Source: Phymatolithon calcareum
Taxonomy: Eukaryota; Rhodophyta; Florideophyceae; Hapalidiales
Assembly: GCA_977006965.1 (NCBI GenBank)
Contig: OZ345361.1
Coordinates: forward strand, 558,001 to 622,000
Reading direction: 5' to 3'
DNA length: 64,000 bases
Shown here: one piece after another, positions 1-11,904 of the stretch
Layout: every line of letters begins with the position of its first letter
Numbering within the stretch: position 1 is the stretch's first letter
Program-made: the position numbers and the translations under genes
The notes under the pieces: model-generated
Told to the model about the DNA's origin: nothing
Databases searched by the model: none
What the model saw: only the letters and a program-made list of their open reading frames with translations

Positions 1-4
1 GAAG

Positions 5-840
5 GGGCACAAAAGATTTTATCCCACCGTCAGAAGCTATGAACGCCCTATTCCAGGCTCTCTCGCCTACGTCATGCAAGGTGCTTGGTACCAGACGTCG
101 CAAGAGGAAATTGATGTCATCACACACGACCGCGAACCCAAAGTTATTGCTCGTGGGGTGCCGTGATACGAGCGAAAAGTTCTATGCCCGATTGGGGGAC
201 GAATTCCTCGTCACTTCTGGACATTTCGCACTCTAAATGGAGACTTCATATCAGAAAATGGTGCTCTTGGGCATCAAACGCCCTATGATTGCTTTGTGAC
301 TATATTTCCACAAGGTCACTTTGGAGAAAAAGTTGCCATGGACGTCCGCGAAACTTAAATGAATCGGGCGAAAAGAGACTACAGTGACAGAGCTCGTTAC
401 GTTTTTCGTAGTCTTCGTCCTCATGACACATCTGTTTTGACAATTTGCGTGGTTGATAGCTGGCTTTTATTCTCCGGTGCGCACGCACAGTATCAGCAGC
501 ACATGACGCAGTGAAGGTATTATGAAGTACTGTCCGAGCAGCTCATCTATTACTCGTGTGATTCGCGTAATACTCGTCGCCCTTCAACCACTCCAGAACT
601 TACCTTTTCCTCCGGGAGCGGTGCCGGAACCGACTTAACCCCCACGAGAAAGAAAAGGAAGACTGCGGATGGCATGAGAACTGATTTCGTTGTGTAAAAC
701 AACTGTGGGGTCTGCAAAGTCAAGAAGACGACCCTCGTGTGCTGATCATGTAACAGGCTTGATGATGCCGCAGTATTCATTTGCGGCACTTCTACTGGCA
801 GGAACTACTTAGTTAAGCATGTCGAAAGCATCTATGAGTT
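5..840 (+). pseudogene. piggyBac-like transposase relic, C-terminal part
   Basis: Decayed cut-and-paste transposase. Conceptual plus-strand translation gives SYERPIPGSLAYVMQGAW near 30-90, then after stops ICVVDSWLLFSGA near 440-485, and a terminal cysteine cluster around CGVCKVKKTTLVC near 700-740. A VDSW-type motif followed by a C-terminal cysteine-rich tail is the usual ending of piggyBac-like (DDE_Tnp_1_7) transposases. In-frame stops and frame changes break it repeatedly. The same three blocks recur on the minus strand near 24.7-25.9 kb, so the two are copies of one family. The upstream half lies outside the window. The family call is from motif memory; no search was possible. Confidence 0.6.
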
Positions 841-1395
841 TGACGCTTTCGCACGGTATTTTTTTGCAAACACATCGGAGTTGTAAAAATAGGGAGGATA
901 TATCTATTATAATCCATTTTTTCCTTGCCGAAATGAAGCTCTCGGAGAGGACTTCATCCGATTCCAAGGTCAGGGAGTGCTGGAAGGTCAGTCCAATAAG
1001 GATGTATGCCATATTAGAACAGCGATTGACGGTACTTATTTCGACCGCATCCAGAACCCCCGCTAGGGAAATCCCTCCTGTCGCGCGTTCTAGCGTTAGT
1101 AAGAATATTAATATACTGGCGTTGAACTTTCAGTACCCCAACCGGGAGTGTGTGATACTTATTTTTTCGAATGTCTTCAAATTGCCATACATACTCGATG
1201 TCGGCAATAGAGCGTTAGTATGGAGAATATCGTGCGTGTATAAGATTGGACAATTAGATCCAATGGCCTTGATAAGGGATCACTGTACTCTGGAGCACAC
1301 ACAACAACTCATACGCTTGTACGACGGTCGACGTCGCTCTGCCACTGCAGAGAGGATATTTGTATCTGGTAGCGGTATTGGCATTCATCTCGCGC
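841..1395. other. No supported gene
   Basis: Sequence between two oppositely oriented transposase relics. A 221-residue open frame covers 819-1484 on the plus strand, but it overlaps the antisense transposase relic and shows no recognisable domain or motif, so it is not called. Confidence 0.4.
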
Positions 1396-2258
1396 CTACA
1401 TCATTCTCCTCAGGACAACTGTACTATGAAGAAGCTCGCGCTCCTCTGCCGAGGTCCTCTCTGCTTCGTCCGCTGCGGTTTTGACCACCTGCAACCGCAT
1501 TATGATCCCACTCCTACCGCAGGCAATGTTCTGGATCTCGCATCCATTTTCAGGCTTGCGGGCGATGGCCACATACTTGGGCAGCCTGTAGTCGATCCAG
1601 GCTCTGCCTTGGCCATACCAGCGGAGAATTGATTCGTCGACGCAAATGAGCTCGCTGGGCATGACGTAAGCCGCGCTTTGCTGATTTATCACCTTAACAA
1701 AGCCTTTTCCGAGGGACCATCTCCGGCGCGTACTTGAGCCTTCATTCTGCCCGTCTGTTTGCTCGCTGAAGGCGAGGCACTGCCAAAGAGCATCAAACCG
1801 CGTTCCAGGCATGCCAGTCTAACGCCCGAAGTCGGGTGCATACATATAATTCGATGGGGGCGCTGTGGCCATAGATCGGCGCGCGAACCGAACTTGTACC
1901 TGGGCGACAGAAGGAGGATGCCGAAGAACTTCAATATCTCTTCAACAGACGTGACCGGCTTCTGATGCTGCCGCAAGGTAGAAGAGGTTGGCCTAGTCAT
2001 TTTTTGGAGATGTTCCTTGGGTAGCATGCCCACGAAGAAGTCATACGGCCTCCTGTTCGCCCCTGGCCTGTAGCAATATCCCCGGTCGCGATTGATTTCG
2101 CCAACCGGGAACATCACAGACCACGGTTTCTGAGCAGAAAACCCATCAATCGGCTGCAAAACATCATCATCAACCCATTCAACACCATGAAAGTTAACAG
2201 TCTTTTTACACTTCTCTGTTCGGGCGTAGTCTGAGCAGCACATTCCCTGTAAGCACAT
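1396..2258 (-). pseudogene. piggyBac-like transposase relic, N-terminal and first catalytic part
   Basis: Minus-strand relic in two overlapping frames. The upstream frame (2258-1689) contains FFVGMLPKEHLQKMTR, EEILKFFGILLLSPRYKF and LW. The downstream frame (1812-1396) contains MPGTRFDALWQCLAFSEQ and CVDESILRWYGQGR, followed by RKPENGCEIQNIACGRSG. These match the N-terminal and first catalytic-aspartate region of piggyBac-like DDE transposases. A frameshift lies near 1800, and no catalytic C-terminal half follows on this strand, so the copy is dead. Further minus-strand frames up to 2415 may be more of its N-terminus. It faces the relic at 5-840, so the pair are separate insertions or an inverted remnant. 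Confidence 0.65.
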
Positions 2259-2415
2259 TCAACATGTATACCAGAGCGCTCGTCTTGTTCAACATCGGCG
2301 GCTTGGGTGGCTCCAGTTGCCCTCTAACGTGACCAAGGGTACGCTTATTAAGAGCGAGGAGGGTGTTCTGGCGGAACGCTGCGTCCATTTTGCGTCTTGA
2401 AGATTTCCTTGTCAT

Positions 2416-3456
2416 TCAAAACCCACTTCAAACTCTGCGATGTGCTCGATCTGCCGTTCTTACAGGTCGAGATCACTTTCTGTACGACAGATTGCACAAG
2501 TGTGCCCTTAGCAAGACTGCCGAAGAGCCTGTTATACTCTTTGAAACTTGTGTTATTCTCTGCCTTGGCATTTACAGACGCCCGGATCATCCGGAGAGGG
2601 TCGGAAGGCTTTGTCAACACAGATCTGGTCCAACTTCTTTGGAAATGCTAGTCATTGCTTTCCAGCCAATTCAATATGGGAAATGATGACGTGTTCAAAG
2701 ACGAAATCCAATCTGCAGTCATAACAATTCAAATATGTGCCGTTTTCATAGAAACAGCATTTCAAAATAATTATTCCTCGCAGTAGACTAGACACTACCA
2801 GTGTACATGCAGTCGCAGAACAAGCTCTCCGCGGCAAGACTGAACGACATCATCGAATGCATTGGCCATGTACTTCGGCAAAGCATGACGTGGGCTCTTC
2901 AATGAACTCAAATCCGCTTTGCGCACAGCACTATCCTCCAGGGCAGTCCTACGTGTTGCCTTTATAGTTGGAGGAGTGATGGAGCTGCTCACTGATGAAC
3001 CAAAGAAAGAAAACGTTGTTTCCATGATGAAGGATCTCCAAATATGATTATTTGGAAGACGTATCGCCGCTGGGCGACCTTATTCATCGAAGCGCACTGA
3101 ACTACACACTGTAGTGTGCATAAGAGTATGCTCGTAGGTGCCACAGGAGAGCTTCCCGCGTAATCGAGAGGCACCAGAGCAGAACTGTGTAAGAATTTTA
3201 TACGAAGATGGCCCAGGCTACGGAGGCCATCGTTATCGAAACTCTACACTCCCCGCGGACAGAGAGCCCTTCTGAAGCCGTGATGGCTGACTTAGTCGAT
3301 ATGGAAATTTCGAAGTCTGGCTAATTCCAGTCGCAATCGAGAAACAATCACGACACATCATGGATAAGATCGGAAAAGACTATGGATTTTCTGTAGGTAC
3401 TTGAACGCCAACGGGTTGCTGATATTTATGATGATGACACACCAGCTTCGCGAGAA
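2416..3456. other. Gene-poor stretch, nothing recognised
   Basis: Short overlapping open frames on both strands, none with a motif. Codon-like conservation or repeat copies elsewhere in the window were not seen. Confidence 0.4.
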
Positions 3457-3748
3457 TTAACACTTATGAGCCAAAACCCGCTCGTCAGTTCTTAATGTAG
3501 ATTTCATCCGGCCCCAGAATATATTGATATCTGAGTTACGTGCGAGGAATGGTCCGTGAAACCAAACGGTCAGCGCCGTCCAAAGATATTCCGACCTCAT
3601 ACCGCACTGCAGGGCCCATAAACTTGAATGAGTACCACTTTGTGTCGAACAGAGTGGATTCGTAGATTCGAAAGTCAGTTCCATCTACAGAAACAAAGCA
3701 TCCACAAAATGAACGTCCAGAGAATTGAACCTCCCAGTTAATCTGCAT
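3457..3748 (-). pseudogene. DDE_Tnp_4-like (Harbinger-type) transposase relic, frameshifted
   Basis: Minus-strand fragment of a second transposase class. The frame 3748-3536 reads CFVSVDGTDFRIYES, then KWYSFKFMGPAVRYEVGISL. The overlapping frame 3684-3457 continues with VWFHGPFLARNSDINIF and an ERVLA tail. The series VDGTD, K-W-x-S-x-K, G-x-x-x-R-Y-E-V and GPF...SDI is typical of DDE_Tnp_4-like transposases of algae and fungi. One frameshift near 3600 separates the halves. Coding-like sequence at 4137-3895 on the same strand may be its N-terminal part. No terminal repeats were found. Confidence 0.5.
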
Positions 3749-4137
3749 TATTGATTGAGTACAGTACTAAGCGATACAAAATCAATGGGCGCACTTACCA
3801 CATGCAAAAACCTAAGTCTTCGAATGAACATCAAAGACCACTTGCGGAAGGTTTCTTCATGAACTTGAGAAGTTTTCTCGTGGAGATGTTCGTTCTAGTA
3901 AACTTTCGAAAACTTCATCGCCCAAAGCAGATGACGAGTAAGTCCCCCAGAGGGAATATCCAAAACCGTCCCACTCTTCGCGCAGATGTATGACGTTATC
4001 CCAAGCATTGCACGCCAACGCCGCCAATAAACAGTACTACGTTTCCGCGCCATAAAAAGGAGACTAAGCCCCTCTTTCTCAAACGCACTAGGAGGAATAT
4101 CAAGGTCAAGCATTTCCATTGGCTTCAGATGGGACAT

Positions 4138-5522
4138 CTAGCGGAGATAAGGAGCTGATTTGACAGTAAGAGGCATAAGAGAAATCAAAGTTCTGTTTTT
4201 GCCAAATGAACCTGTGCGATTTCGTCATCTGCTATAATTTCGGTTTCTACTTTTCTTGTGTGAACCTCCGTGTGACCTGAGGGAAAGTTAATAGTTTGAA
4301 GCTTGGAATTTTTGACAAGAAATGTGGTGCGTTGATGATCTTCTTCCCTGTTTTTAGCTTCAAAACTCTAAAAGTAAATAAATGTCCTGCTAAATTGTTT
4401 GGGCTGACAGTAGCCAAGATTGGTTTCCTATCAATTCTTATCATTTGGATGCGTATCCTAAATAGATAGGTAGCCTCATTTGCATACCTAGCTAAACTTT
4501 AATTTTCGATGGGGAAGAACTGGCATCCAGAAATCCAAATCATATTTATGAATGAATAGAATAGCTTCAGCTTAACTCCTATCATCCCAAGGGCTCCATT
4601 CCTTCTTTAGTCGATACCATGTGACGCGGCGAATACGTATTTAACGAGGGAAGAGTGATGTTAAAAACTGAATGTGTTTATAGAACTGACAGAAGGAAAT
4701 GACTAAATGAGTTTGTCCGACTTACAGCCATATGGTGGCGAAAAACAAAATGCCATCCTTTTGAAAACGGGGAAGTGCAAGGCCGTTAGTCAGGATTAAC
4801 TATTCCTGAAATTTAGATACAGAATCAACAAAACTCTTTATCATGATGACCGAGGGCAAATAACAGTTAACATGTGTATCCGCAACTATTGCGGAACACT
4901 GTCAAGCGCGTTAAATTAGTCGCAGTCGTTGGTATAACTGAAGTTAAAACTCGTGCTTCAAGGAGAGAAAAATGCTTAGCGACAATAAACGAGCGCATTC
5001 CGGTTACAAAAACGGGCTATGGGAAACCATAAGGTTTTAATTGTTTTGTAGAAATATGTAATAGTATAAATGCGATCACTGAAATGATAATAAAAGCGCT
5101 AGAATCGCAGATTTTTTCATTTTTTACGGTTTAGATGATACGGAGCATAAAACTATTCCACAAGTAATTCCAGACCCATTAGAGTTAGGTGCACTTTTTG
5201 GTGCTAAATTTGTAGCAAAATACTATCGCGTTAGGCTTCCCATGATCTCATCTCTCTCACTTAATTCATTAATTGGAAATGTTTTCCTTGCTTATACAGC
5301 GCACGATACACAGTCAAAGGAGGAGCGCTCAAAAATTAAAGCACATGACTCTTGAATTTAGTGTCTTGTTACGGGGAAGGGATTTCAGAGGGCTGGAGTT
5401 CTTTCGCGGGAAACATTTAGAGAAATATTTACAAATAGTTTAATATATGGGAGGTTACTCGAGTCTAATTTCCATTTTAGAATACGTGTTGCACAATTGG
5501 AACAAATCGATAGTTTAATTAT
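4138..5522. other. AT-rich non-coding stretch
   Basis: No open frame of interest on either strand and no terminal repeats or tandem arrays seen. It ends at the 10-bp target duplication of the next element. Confidence 0.5.
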
Positions 5523-6468
5523 GAAGAAATTCGCTACATGGGCCGAAAAAGGTGGCAAAACTCGCTAAATCGGCACCCCTTGCAAAAACTACTGCGCGCT
5601 ATGATATGAGCTAGCTAACCCTAGATACAAACCCAAGACGCCAGTACATGAGCAATAATGAGGACAGTAAAACGTAGATAGACGCTTTCGCTACGGAAGG
5701 CACTCTGCACCTCGTCTAATTCGACTGTTAAGCCGTCTGAAGTCATGGAGAAGAAGGAGCTCGTGCTAAGGGTGGGCGACTAACTTGGAGCAAACTTTGA
5801 CGACGTTTTCAACCTCGTAATCTCCCACAACACGTCTATTGGCAAGGCACATCTCATGGCAGCACGTGGCGCTAATCTGTAGCTAGAGCACAGCTTGTGC
5901 CTTCCGTGTGCACGTCCGTGCGTTGCCGATCGTCAACAGCGTTAGAATCATCACGTTTTCAGAACACAGCTGCGTTGGCGGCTCCTCCAGGTTGCGCCAG
6001 TTCAGTAAGAAATTTTCGCGCGGCGGACGCCCAAGATGACGGATTTTATCCCCGCAAAAGGCCGAGTCAGCGGAAAGCCGCCCAGCCAACGGAGATGGTC
6101 CGCAAACCATGTGGTATCTCGTTAAAGCCAACAGAAGCGCACAGCATAGTGGCTTCGAAGCAGGGCACGGATGTCCACCACCTGGCGCAAATCGGAGTAC
6201 TGCGCTCGTACCTGGCCGCAGTACAACAGCGCGACATCAAAAAAGTGGCTCAGTCCATGATAATAGACCTCACCGCCTGCGATGAGGGAGATTGTTCTTG
6301 CGACGAGGAGCTAAAGCATATAGAGTAGCGCACGAAATAAATTATACTTTTCTTGACAAGTTTATTTTTATAGAGTGATCTATGTATCATAACGAGTAGT
6401 AGCTTTTGCAAGGGGTCCCGATTTAGCGAATTTTGCCACCTTTTCCGGTCCATGTAGCGAATTTCCTC
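5523..6468. mobile_element. Mutator-like element (MULE), non-autonomous copy 1
   Basis: 946-bp element. Its left end GAAGAAATTCGCTACATG and its right end, read in reverse complement as GAGGAAATTCGCTACATG, form inverted repeats of roughly 80 bp. It is flanked by an exact 10-bp duplication, GTTTAATTAT (5513-5522 and 6469-6478). Long inverted repeats with 9-11 bp duplications are the signature of Mutator-like elements. The interior shares blocks with the copy at 33660-34978, including the tail reading MIIDLTACDEGD. A 143-residue frame (5897-6328) is probably scrambled transposase or captured sequence. The unequal TIRs suggest an older copy than copy 2. Confidence 0.85.
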
Positions 6469-6504
6469 GTTTAATTATAGTCCGATCGGTTTATCATAAG
6501 TAGT

Positions 6505-6580
6505 ACAGTTTGGCTCAGTTGTTAAGAGAAAAATTCATGTGCCATACTTATGATAAGGTTCGGGTTCGATTCCATGTGAG
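6505..6580 (+). repeat. tRNA-like head with pol III A and B boxes, possible SINE
   Basis: An A-box match TGGCTCAGTTG (6511-6521) and a perfect B-box match GGTTCGATTCC (6563-6573) are spaced as in a tRNA. The acceptor and T stems do not pair well, so a working tRNA is unlikely. A tRNA-derived SINE or a tRNA pseudogene fits better. No second full copy was found in the window. Confidence 0.35.
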
Positions 6581-6602
6581 GACTGACACAAGGGCAGATC
6601 TG

Positions 6603-6817
6603 ATTGGCTGAATCAAGTGGCTTCTCATTGGGTGATAGTAATGAATCAAACAAGCGCTAATTGGCTGATGTAAGGCAAACTTCCATTGGCTAATTAGATC
6701 CATTCATTCGAAGCCGATTGGACAAGCAATGGACACAGCATGAGAACCGATTTGTTAGAAGAGGATTAGGTTACTTGGCTTATACTCTTTCATAATGGCA
6801 GCAAAGATCTATATAAG
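6603..6817 (+). promoter_or_regulatory. Promoter-like cluster: five inverted CCAAT boxes plus TATA box
   Basis: ATTGG (CCAAT on the other strand) occurs at 6603, 6627, 6660, 6685 and 6717, all in one orientation, with spacings of 24, 33, 25 and 32 bp. A TATA box, TATATAAG, follows at 6810-6817. This is an RNA polymerase II promoter architecture with repeated NF-Y-type sites. It could be the U3 part of an old LTR or the promoter of a lost gene. The next coding-like sequence downstream is the zinc-finger relic at 7551. Confidence 0.5.
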
Positions 6818-7550
6818 GGGTAGCTGAGGGGCTAGTAGAGGGTAGCGTCCGCGAGCGAAAGCGAGCGAGCGTCAAGGTAAAGCGTTGGAAAAAAGGAAGT
6901 TAAAATTAACGAAAACTCAACTTTAGAGAAGCGAGGGCGCGAGCAAGACGCGCGACACCGACGCGAGCGTTTCCTCCTTCTTTAAAGGAAATTTTCTATA
7001 TCCGCGTGGCTTAGAGCCTATAAGTCGTGTTTAGAGCTTGTGATCTTAATAAGGACAAAGGAAAGAAGTGAGGTTGTGGGAGTTAGATTGGAATTAGACT
7101 ACTGCTGTATCCTATAGTTTCTTCGTTCTATAACGGCTGTCAGCCGGAACGGGCGTCTCTGCTGTAAAGCGGGGGCGGGATAGAATCTCGGATAGACAAA
7201 CGAATTCTAATATACTCTAATCAACGGCAACAGGGTCTAAACTACTACTGTCTAAGTGTACTGTAGTGTAAAGTAGAAGTAGCTGTACGTAATTCAGAAG
7301 CTGACACAAGTTTACAGTGACTGGGCAGGCGAAGGACCAAACGGGAGCCTCATCGGACCGGACCGAGCAAGCGGGTGACCCTAAACCGGCAGCAGTAACG
7401 TCCAATCAGGGACGAGCAGAGGGTTTGATCCATAAACAGCGCTTAGAGTGCTGGAGGGAGAAAGTGATTTAAATTAATCGCGATAAAACTCGTATTCAGA
7501 GGAAAACGGGAAATCGTCGACCTCGCACAAATACGGCTGAGTAAAGAAAG

Positions 7551-7840
7551 GTGCATAGAGCCGCGAAAAAACCTAACAATAAGAAATCCAAATTCCCTAA
7601 GACTTGCATTATTTGCAATACACCTGGGAAAAAAAATTCGTTTAATAGCTTCGATCAGTGGATTGCACATTCAGAGAGCATGTTGCACGAGAAGAAGAAG
7701 TTGGAACGTGATATTCCACTTCACGGGTGTACTCTGTGTGGAATTGCGAAGTTTCAGGATCACGCCTAGCGCAGGGATCACCTCACGGGCAACCATCATT
7801 CCCGAAACGTTCAAGGTCTCAATCGTGAGAACAACAATTA
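7551..7840 (+). pseudogene. Tandem C2H2/U1-type zinc-finger relic
   Basis: A plus-strand frame from 7551 encodes a lysine-rich start, then CIICNTPGKKNSFNSF with following histidines (WIAHSESMLH), then HGCTLCGIAKFQDHA. A TAG stop at 7767-7769 is followed in the same frame by RRDHLTGNHHSRNVQ. Two C-x2-C...H...H units resemble U1-type or C2H2 fingers, and the second finger is cut by the stop. No ATG is available (the frame begins at GTG after an in-frame TAA), so it is either an internal exon or a relic. Function is unknown. Confidence 0.4.
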
Positions 7841-9141
7841 GATCTAGTTAAAGAGCTGGGATCAATTGGATTAAATTGGAATAGAATAGTTCAGTGGCTG
7901 TGTGACCGCTGAACGTACTTTGTGTGAGTATAAGCCCCTTTGGCTTACTAGTCTATTCTATATTGTTGCGTGACGCACGTGTGCGTGCTGCGTGATTGCT
8001 TCTATCCCAGTTCATTACGGAGTTCTTGCTGTAAGTAAAGCAGGACTTTGTGAAACTTTTTGGACTTTGTGGCTACGTGTGGGCGCTAAGTTCGGCCCAA
8101 ATTTAAGGTTAAGACGGTACCGCAACATACGTACTGATATGTGTATTATACAACTCCTGTGGTCATGACGAGACCGCACCGCAACTTCAAGTATTTGAAA
8201 AAATTAACACAGTACTGAAAGAATACTGCCCCATGAAACTCATTTGGTTTCAAAAGTTCAACGATGTCTGGAGAAATGAATAGGAGTCCACTAATTGCGA
8301 TGTGACTGAACAAGGTGATCGGTCGAATCATGCATCTAGATCAGGAAAGCTCAAAAATCTCGTAAAATCTTAATTTTTAAACTTTGGAGCAAAATTGTTA
8401 ATCTGCAAAATGATTCGAAAAATGGAAATAATGTTTCATGCGCTCGGAAAGCAATGATGAGTTGTGGCCTTGAGCTGAACGCAGATGAAACATGGAAGGT
8501 GTCCAGCTTTCAAAAGAACTGGAACAATTGTTACTCGGCATCACATGATCGTTTGCCGGATTCCTCCGTGCAGTTTTGGGGTAGGAAGTGAAAATATTGA
8601 AACAACAGCTAAAATGTATTACAAAACAACTGTAAACTTTACATTTTCAGTACCACGTTGTGCATTCCTCGTACTCGAGATTCGATATACGAAATTCAAG
8701 AATCATTGTACACGCCACAAGGATCTTTTGACTCACCCATTGGTTGTGCAGCCCAAAACGAACATAAAATCCATAAGTCGAAATGTTCTTCTCATACAGC
8801 ACTTTTTGCTTCCGCCCTTTTCCACTCGGGCAGATCCTCCAATTAACAATCTATATAAGTAGCTTCACGTTGCATTGCACGATGTGTGAATGAAAATCTG
8901 ACCTTCAGTACGTGCAGAAAATGATTCCTGAGTATTCAAGCCTCGAACCAGTGCACACCCGGAACAAATGTTCCATATTATCCCATTGTGTAATACTCCT
9001 GTAGCCTAGAGCGGAACAGTTCGTCAGCACTGAGGCGTTTTGCACAAGTTCTACTGTATACTGCGGAACATGTGCCGGAAGACTTTGAATGCTCTTAACC
9101 AATTTTTGGCGCCAAATGAAAATGCTCATAACTTAGTTCTC
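7841..9141. other. Non-coding stretch with a second TATA-like site
   Basis: Nothing recognisable as protein. A TATATAAG lies near 8853 without a supported gene behind it. Confidence 0.35.
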
Positions 9142-9149
9142 TATATAAA
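9142..9149 (+). promoter_or_regulatory. TATA box upstream of the 9231 reading frame
   Basis: TATATAAA sits 82 bp before the ATG at 9231, followed by a pyrimidine-rich leader. The position suits an RNA polymerase II core promoter. Confidence 0.45.
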
Positions 9150-9230
9150 CCTCTGAAGTTTCTCAATTCTGTAGATGTCGCCCCTTTTTTCAGTCCGACT
9201 CGCACTCAGCCAACGTTATAATCGCATACC

Positions 9231-9633
9231 ATGGCACCGTCTGCTACGAATCAGAATGTTTTTGAAGAGCTTTACAAGCTCACCGAAAGCGGGAAAAGCA
9301 AAGGAAATTTTCCCAAGCAGGTGAAATATATGAGAAAGAAGTTTATTGATGTGAATGATTCCGCTCTCTGTGGTCGTCTTAAGAATTATAAGTAGCAATT
9401 TGGAGTTATTGCGCCCAAAAGTGGTCGGGAAGGTACGTTTTCGGCTACTTTTACAATCAAATTGGAACACTGCATACTGACACATTCCAAAACCAGCTGT
9501 AGTTCTACGTGATACAGAAAAGACAACGATGATGTCGACATTGATGACGACGATGACGGACTTACTCGATTGATGACACTTAAAGACAAGAAATAGCGAA
9601 TGCCGGCATTGGCAAATTTGGATGACGATTTTT
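9231..9633 (+). pseudogene. Decayed unknown gene with lysine-rich start and acidic stretch
   Basis: An ATG at 9231 opens a 54-residue frame that begins MAPSATNQNVFEELYKL and contains GNFPKQVKYMRKKFID. After TAG at 9393-9395 the same frame continues coding-like for about 240 bases with QFGVIAPKSGREG and an acidic run VDIDDDDDGL, crossing further stops. A TATA box lies 82 bp upstream. One frame with several isolated stops points to a recently dead gene, perhaps a transposon accessory protein. I do not recognise the family. A GT...AG pair near 9436-9509 could be an intron, but this is unsupported. Confidence 0.35.
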
Positions 9634-11039
9634 GAATAAGACGAAGTTAAGTGCAGCGAGAACCTTACTGATGCGAGCCAAAAAGTTGAAGACGCTTTGG
9701 TCTTCAATCTCGTCTATTTGATCTGAACTAGGTAAAATGACCAAGAGGACAAGCGCGTAACTGTGGCTATTTTTGTGCCATCCGGAATGATGGATAACTC
9801 GAAGAACCACAGAGTACAAGTGCTTGAAAATGGTGCTGCGCTCCGCGAGACTGTGAAGTGGCCAAGATCGAAGACGGATCTTATTTATCCCCACAAGTCC
9901 GAGCTTGATAACGATCACTGACTTCTTCCAAACCACTTGTAGTATAACGGGCCCTTGGTAGGCCGTTATACGGGCGCGATGGGATTGCAGCCCCAAGGCG
10001 CGGGAGTTGGCAGAGCGTTGGTTTGACTGTATGTTGGGGTTGGCCACGAGTTGGGCCGAAGAGCTAGACCGACGTAGAGCACGAAATGGTACTCACCGAG
10101 CGTCGCGCGTGAGCGACGGCAAGTGCCCCGGGCGATCAGTAAGAGGTAGCGCTTCCTCGCCTGGAAGTGCCCAGCTCGTAGTGTGAGCAAGGCCGTAAAC
10201 GGGCCGTACGCGTTGGATCGGCAGGAGTCGCGGTAGTGGACCCGTAGTCCTTCTACGCGAAGCCAAGCCCGATCTGGAAAAGGTTGTTGTTTATCTTACT
10301 AAAGCGGCCGACGGGCTTATGTACCCGTCGACTCCTTACAGCGTCAAGCGAAAAGATGAGCGCTGTAAGGCAGCTACACACATCTAACAGTTCTATCATA
10401 CCAGTACTACACGTGCCAACGCTACAGTCAGCCGCTGTGCACACACGTGTCTATACGCGTGTGGGGGCCCCAAAGGCCAAGGCTGCGCTATACAACACCA
10501 CTCTCGTTTGCTCTCCTTCCGCCCCTTCTTGTGCAACTTACACAATCATTTGCCCGATAGTACCGAATCATCATATGACATGAAGCTCCATATTAGAGTC
10601 AAAACAGAGTTCGACAGTATCAAGAAAAATAAGAAGAATGCTTTCTTTTGCTTGTGGCCACGGACCGCGTAATATATGTGACAATGGAGGCTCCGGATGC
10701 GTTTCCGCTGAAAAGGTAGATCTCTTAATTCTCTTTGACGTCCAATAAGCATGATGGATAATTACTGCATTGTCATGTGCGTCACAGAGAAGAATAATCA
10801 TGCCCAACTGAGATGAATAGTCGTAGTGTGATGCGAATGATGCATCTGCATATCCACGTATATAAGTCGTTTCATCTTTCTGATCGCCATTCCCTTCGTT
10901 CGACCTTGTGCCTGTTTCACGCCATCATTCAATAGCTAAGTTTCATCCATTGCAGCTTTCTCAGTTTTGATTTGAGAGGTCTTTGCCGAGTAGTACACTA
11001 CGTCTGGACGAGTACAGGTTTCGACGTACGCTGTCTGGA
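9634..11039. other. Gene-poor stretch; GC-rich block near 9.95-10.26 kb
   Basis: The block near 9945-10260 is more GC-rich than its surroundings and starts with an imperfect inverted repeat (GTATAACGGGCC / GGCCGTTATAC), so it may be an insertion. A TATATAAG lies near 10859. No protein family was recognised. Confidence 0.3.
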
Positions 11040-11904
11040 CCCAAAGTGTAGAAAATTATGTTGATATGAACTTCTTACGATCCATTATGTTCATATAATT
11101 GATGTAGTCTTCCTGATTCACATTGAATTTTCCCTCTTCGTGTTTGATATATATACCCGAAAAACGAATAGGGTATTTCGGTATCTTCGGCTTGACATCA
11201 AACCTTTTTGAGCTCAGATCCTCAATATCTGAGAGTTTCTTACTGCCGTAATCAGAGTGGCGTCTCTCACCAGTAGTTTGGTGCTTCGGGAAGTCCATAC
11301 AATCGTTTCTTGGCACGAATAATTGAATATTCGAGAAAACCAAGCTTTTAGTATAGATCATAAGCTTAGGGTGGGTGTATGTATAGATCGCGGTCCAAGT
11401 CTTCTTCAGACTGTACATAGGCCTGCTTCACATCTCGAGATCATACTTCACGGACATGAGCAGCAGTGAGAACAACCACTGTTCGAAATGAACTTTTCTT
11501 CACGGTATGTGCTTCACTGAAGATTATGTTCTTATCAGGGTCTCTACGACCAGTATCGCCGAACGTTCTTTTGCGAACGAAGACCCATTTCGTGCGGTTT
11601 TGTATGTATTCACAAATCTTTAGTTCAAAACAGATGCTCCTTTCGGGAAGGATGATAAAGGTACAATTTCAAGAGTATCTCGATCGTAAAGACCTCATAG
11701 TTCTGCATCTTTTGAGTCATGAAATGCAGTATCATCGCGGCGTGGTTTCACTTCCCTTGTGAATATTATTTCATGCTGGGATATGGGCGTTGGGTCAAAC
11801 GTCGCTTGACCAGGAATTAAGAATTGATTTCGAGAAAGAACATCACTTCGAAATTTCCGAAGATCGGAGTCACCCGTATTTTCAATCTCAAGATCCAGCT
11901 CCAT
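11040..11904 (-). pseudogene. Copia-type retrotransposon pol relic (reverse transcriptase region)
   Basis: Minus-strand translation gives, in order, FHDSKDAELRGLYDRDTLEI with RFVNTYK, then SRDVKQAYVQSEEDLDRDLY, RAKKRLYGLPEAPNYW and, near 11160-11060, GIYIKHEEGKFNVNQEDYI. The A-x-x-x-E-L-x-x-L lead-in, D-V-K-x-A-Y-x-Q and L-Y-G-L-x-E-A-x-x-x-W are diagnostic of Copia-type reverse transcriptases. TAA and TGA codons interrupt the frames (for example after YIHPP and after NYW), so it is dead. No integrase or long terminal repeats were identified on either side. Confidence 0.75.
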
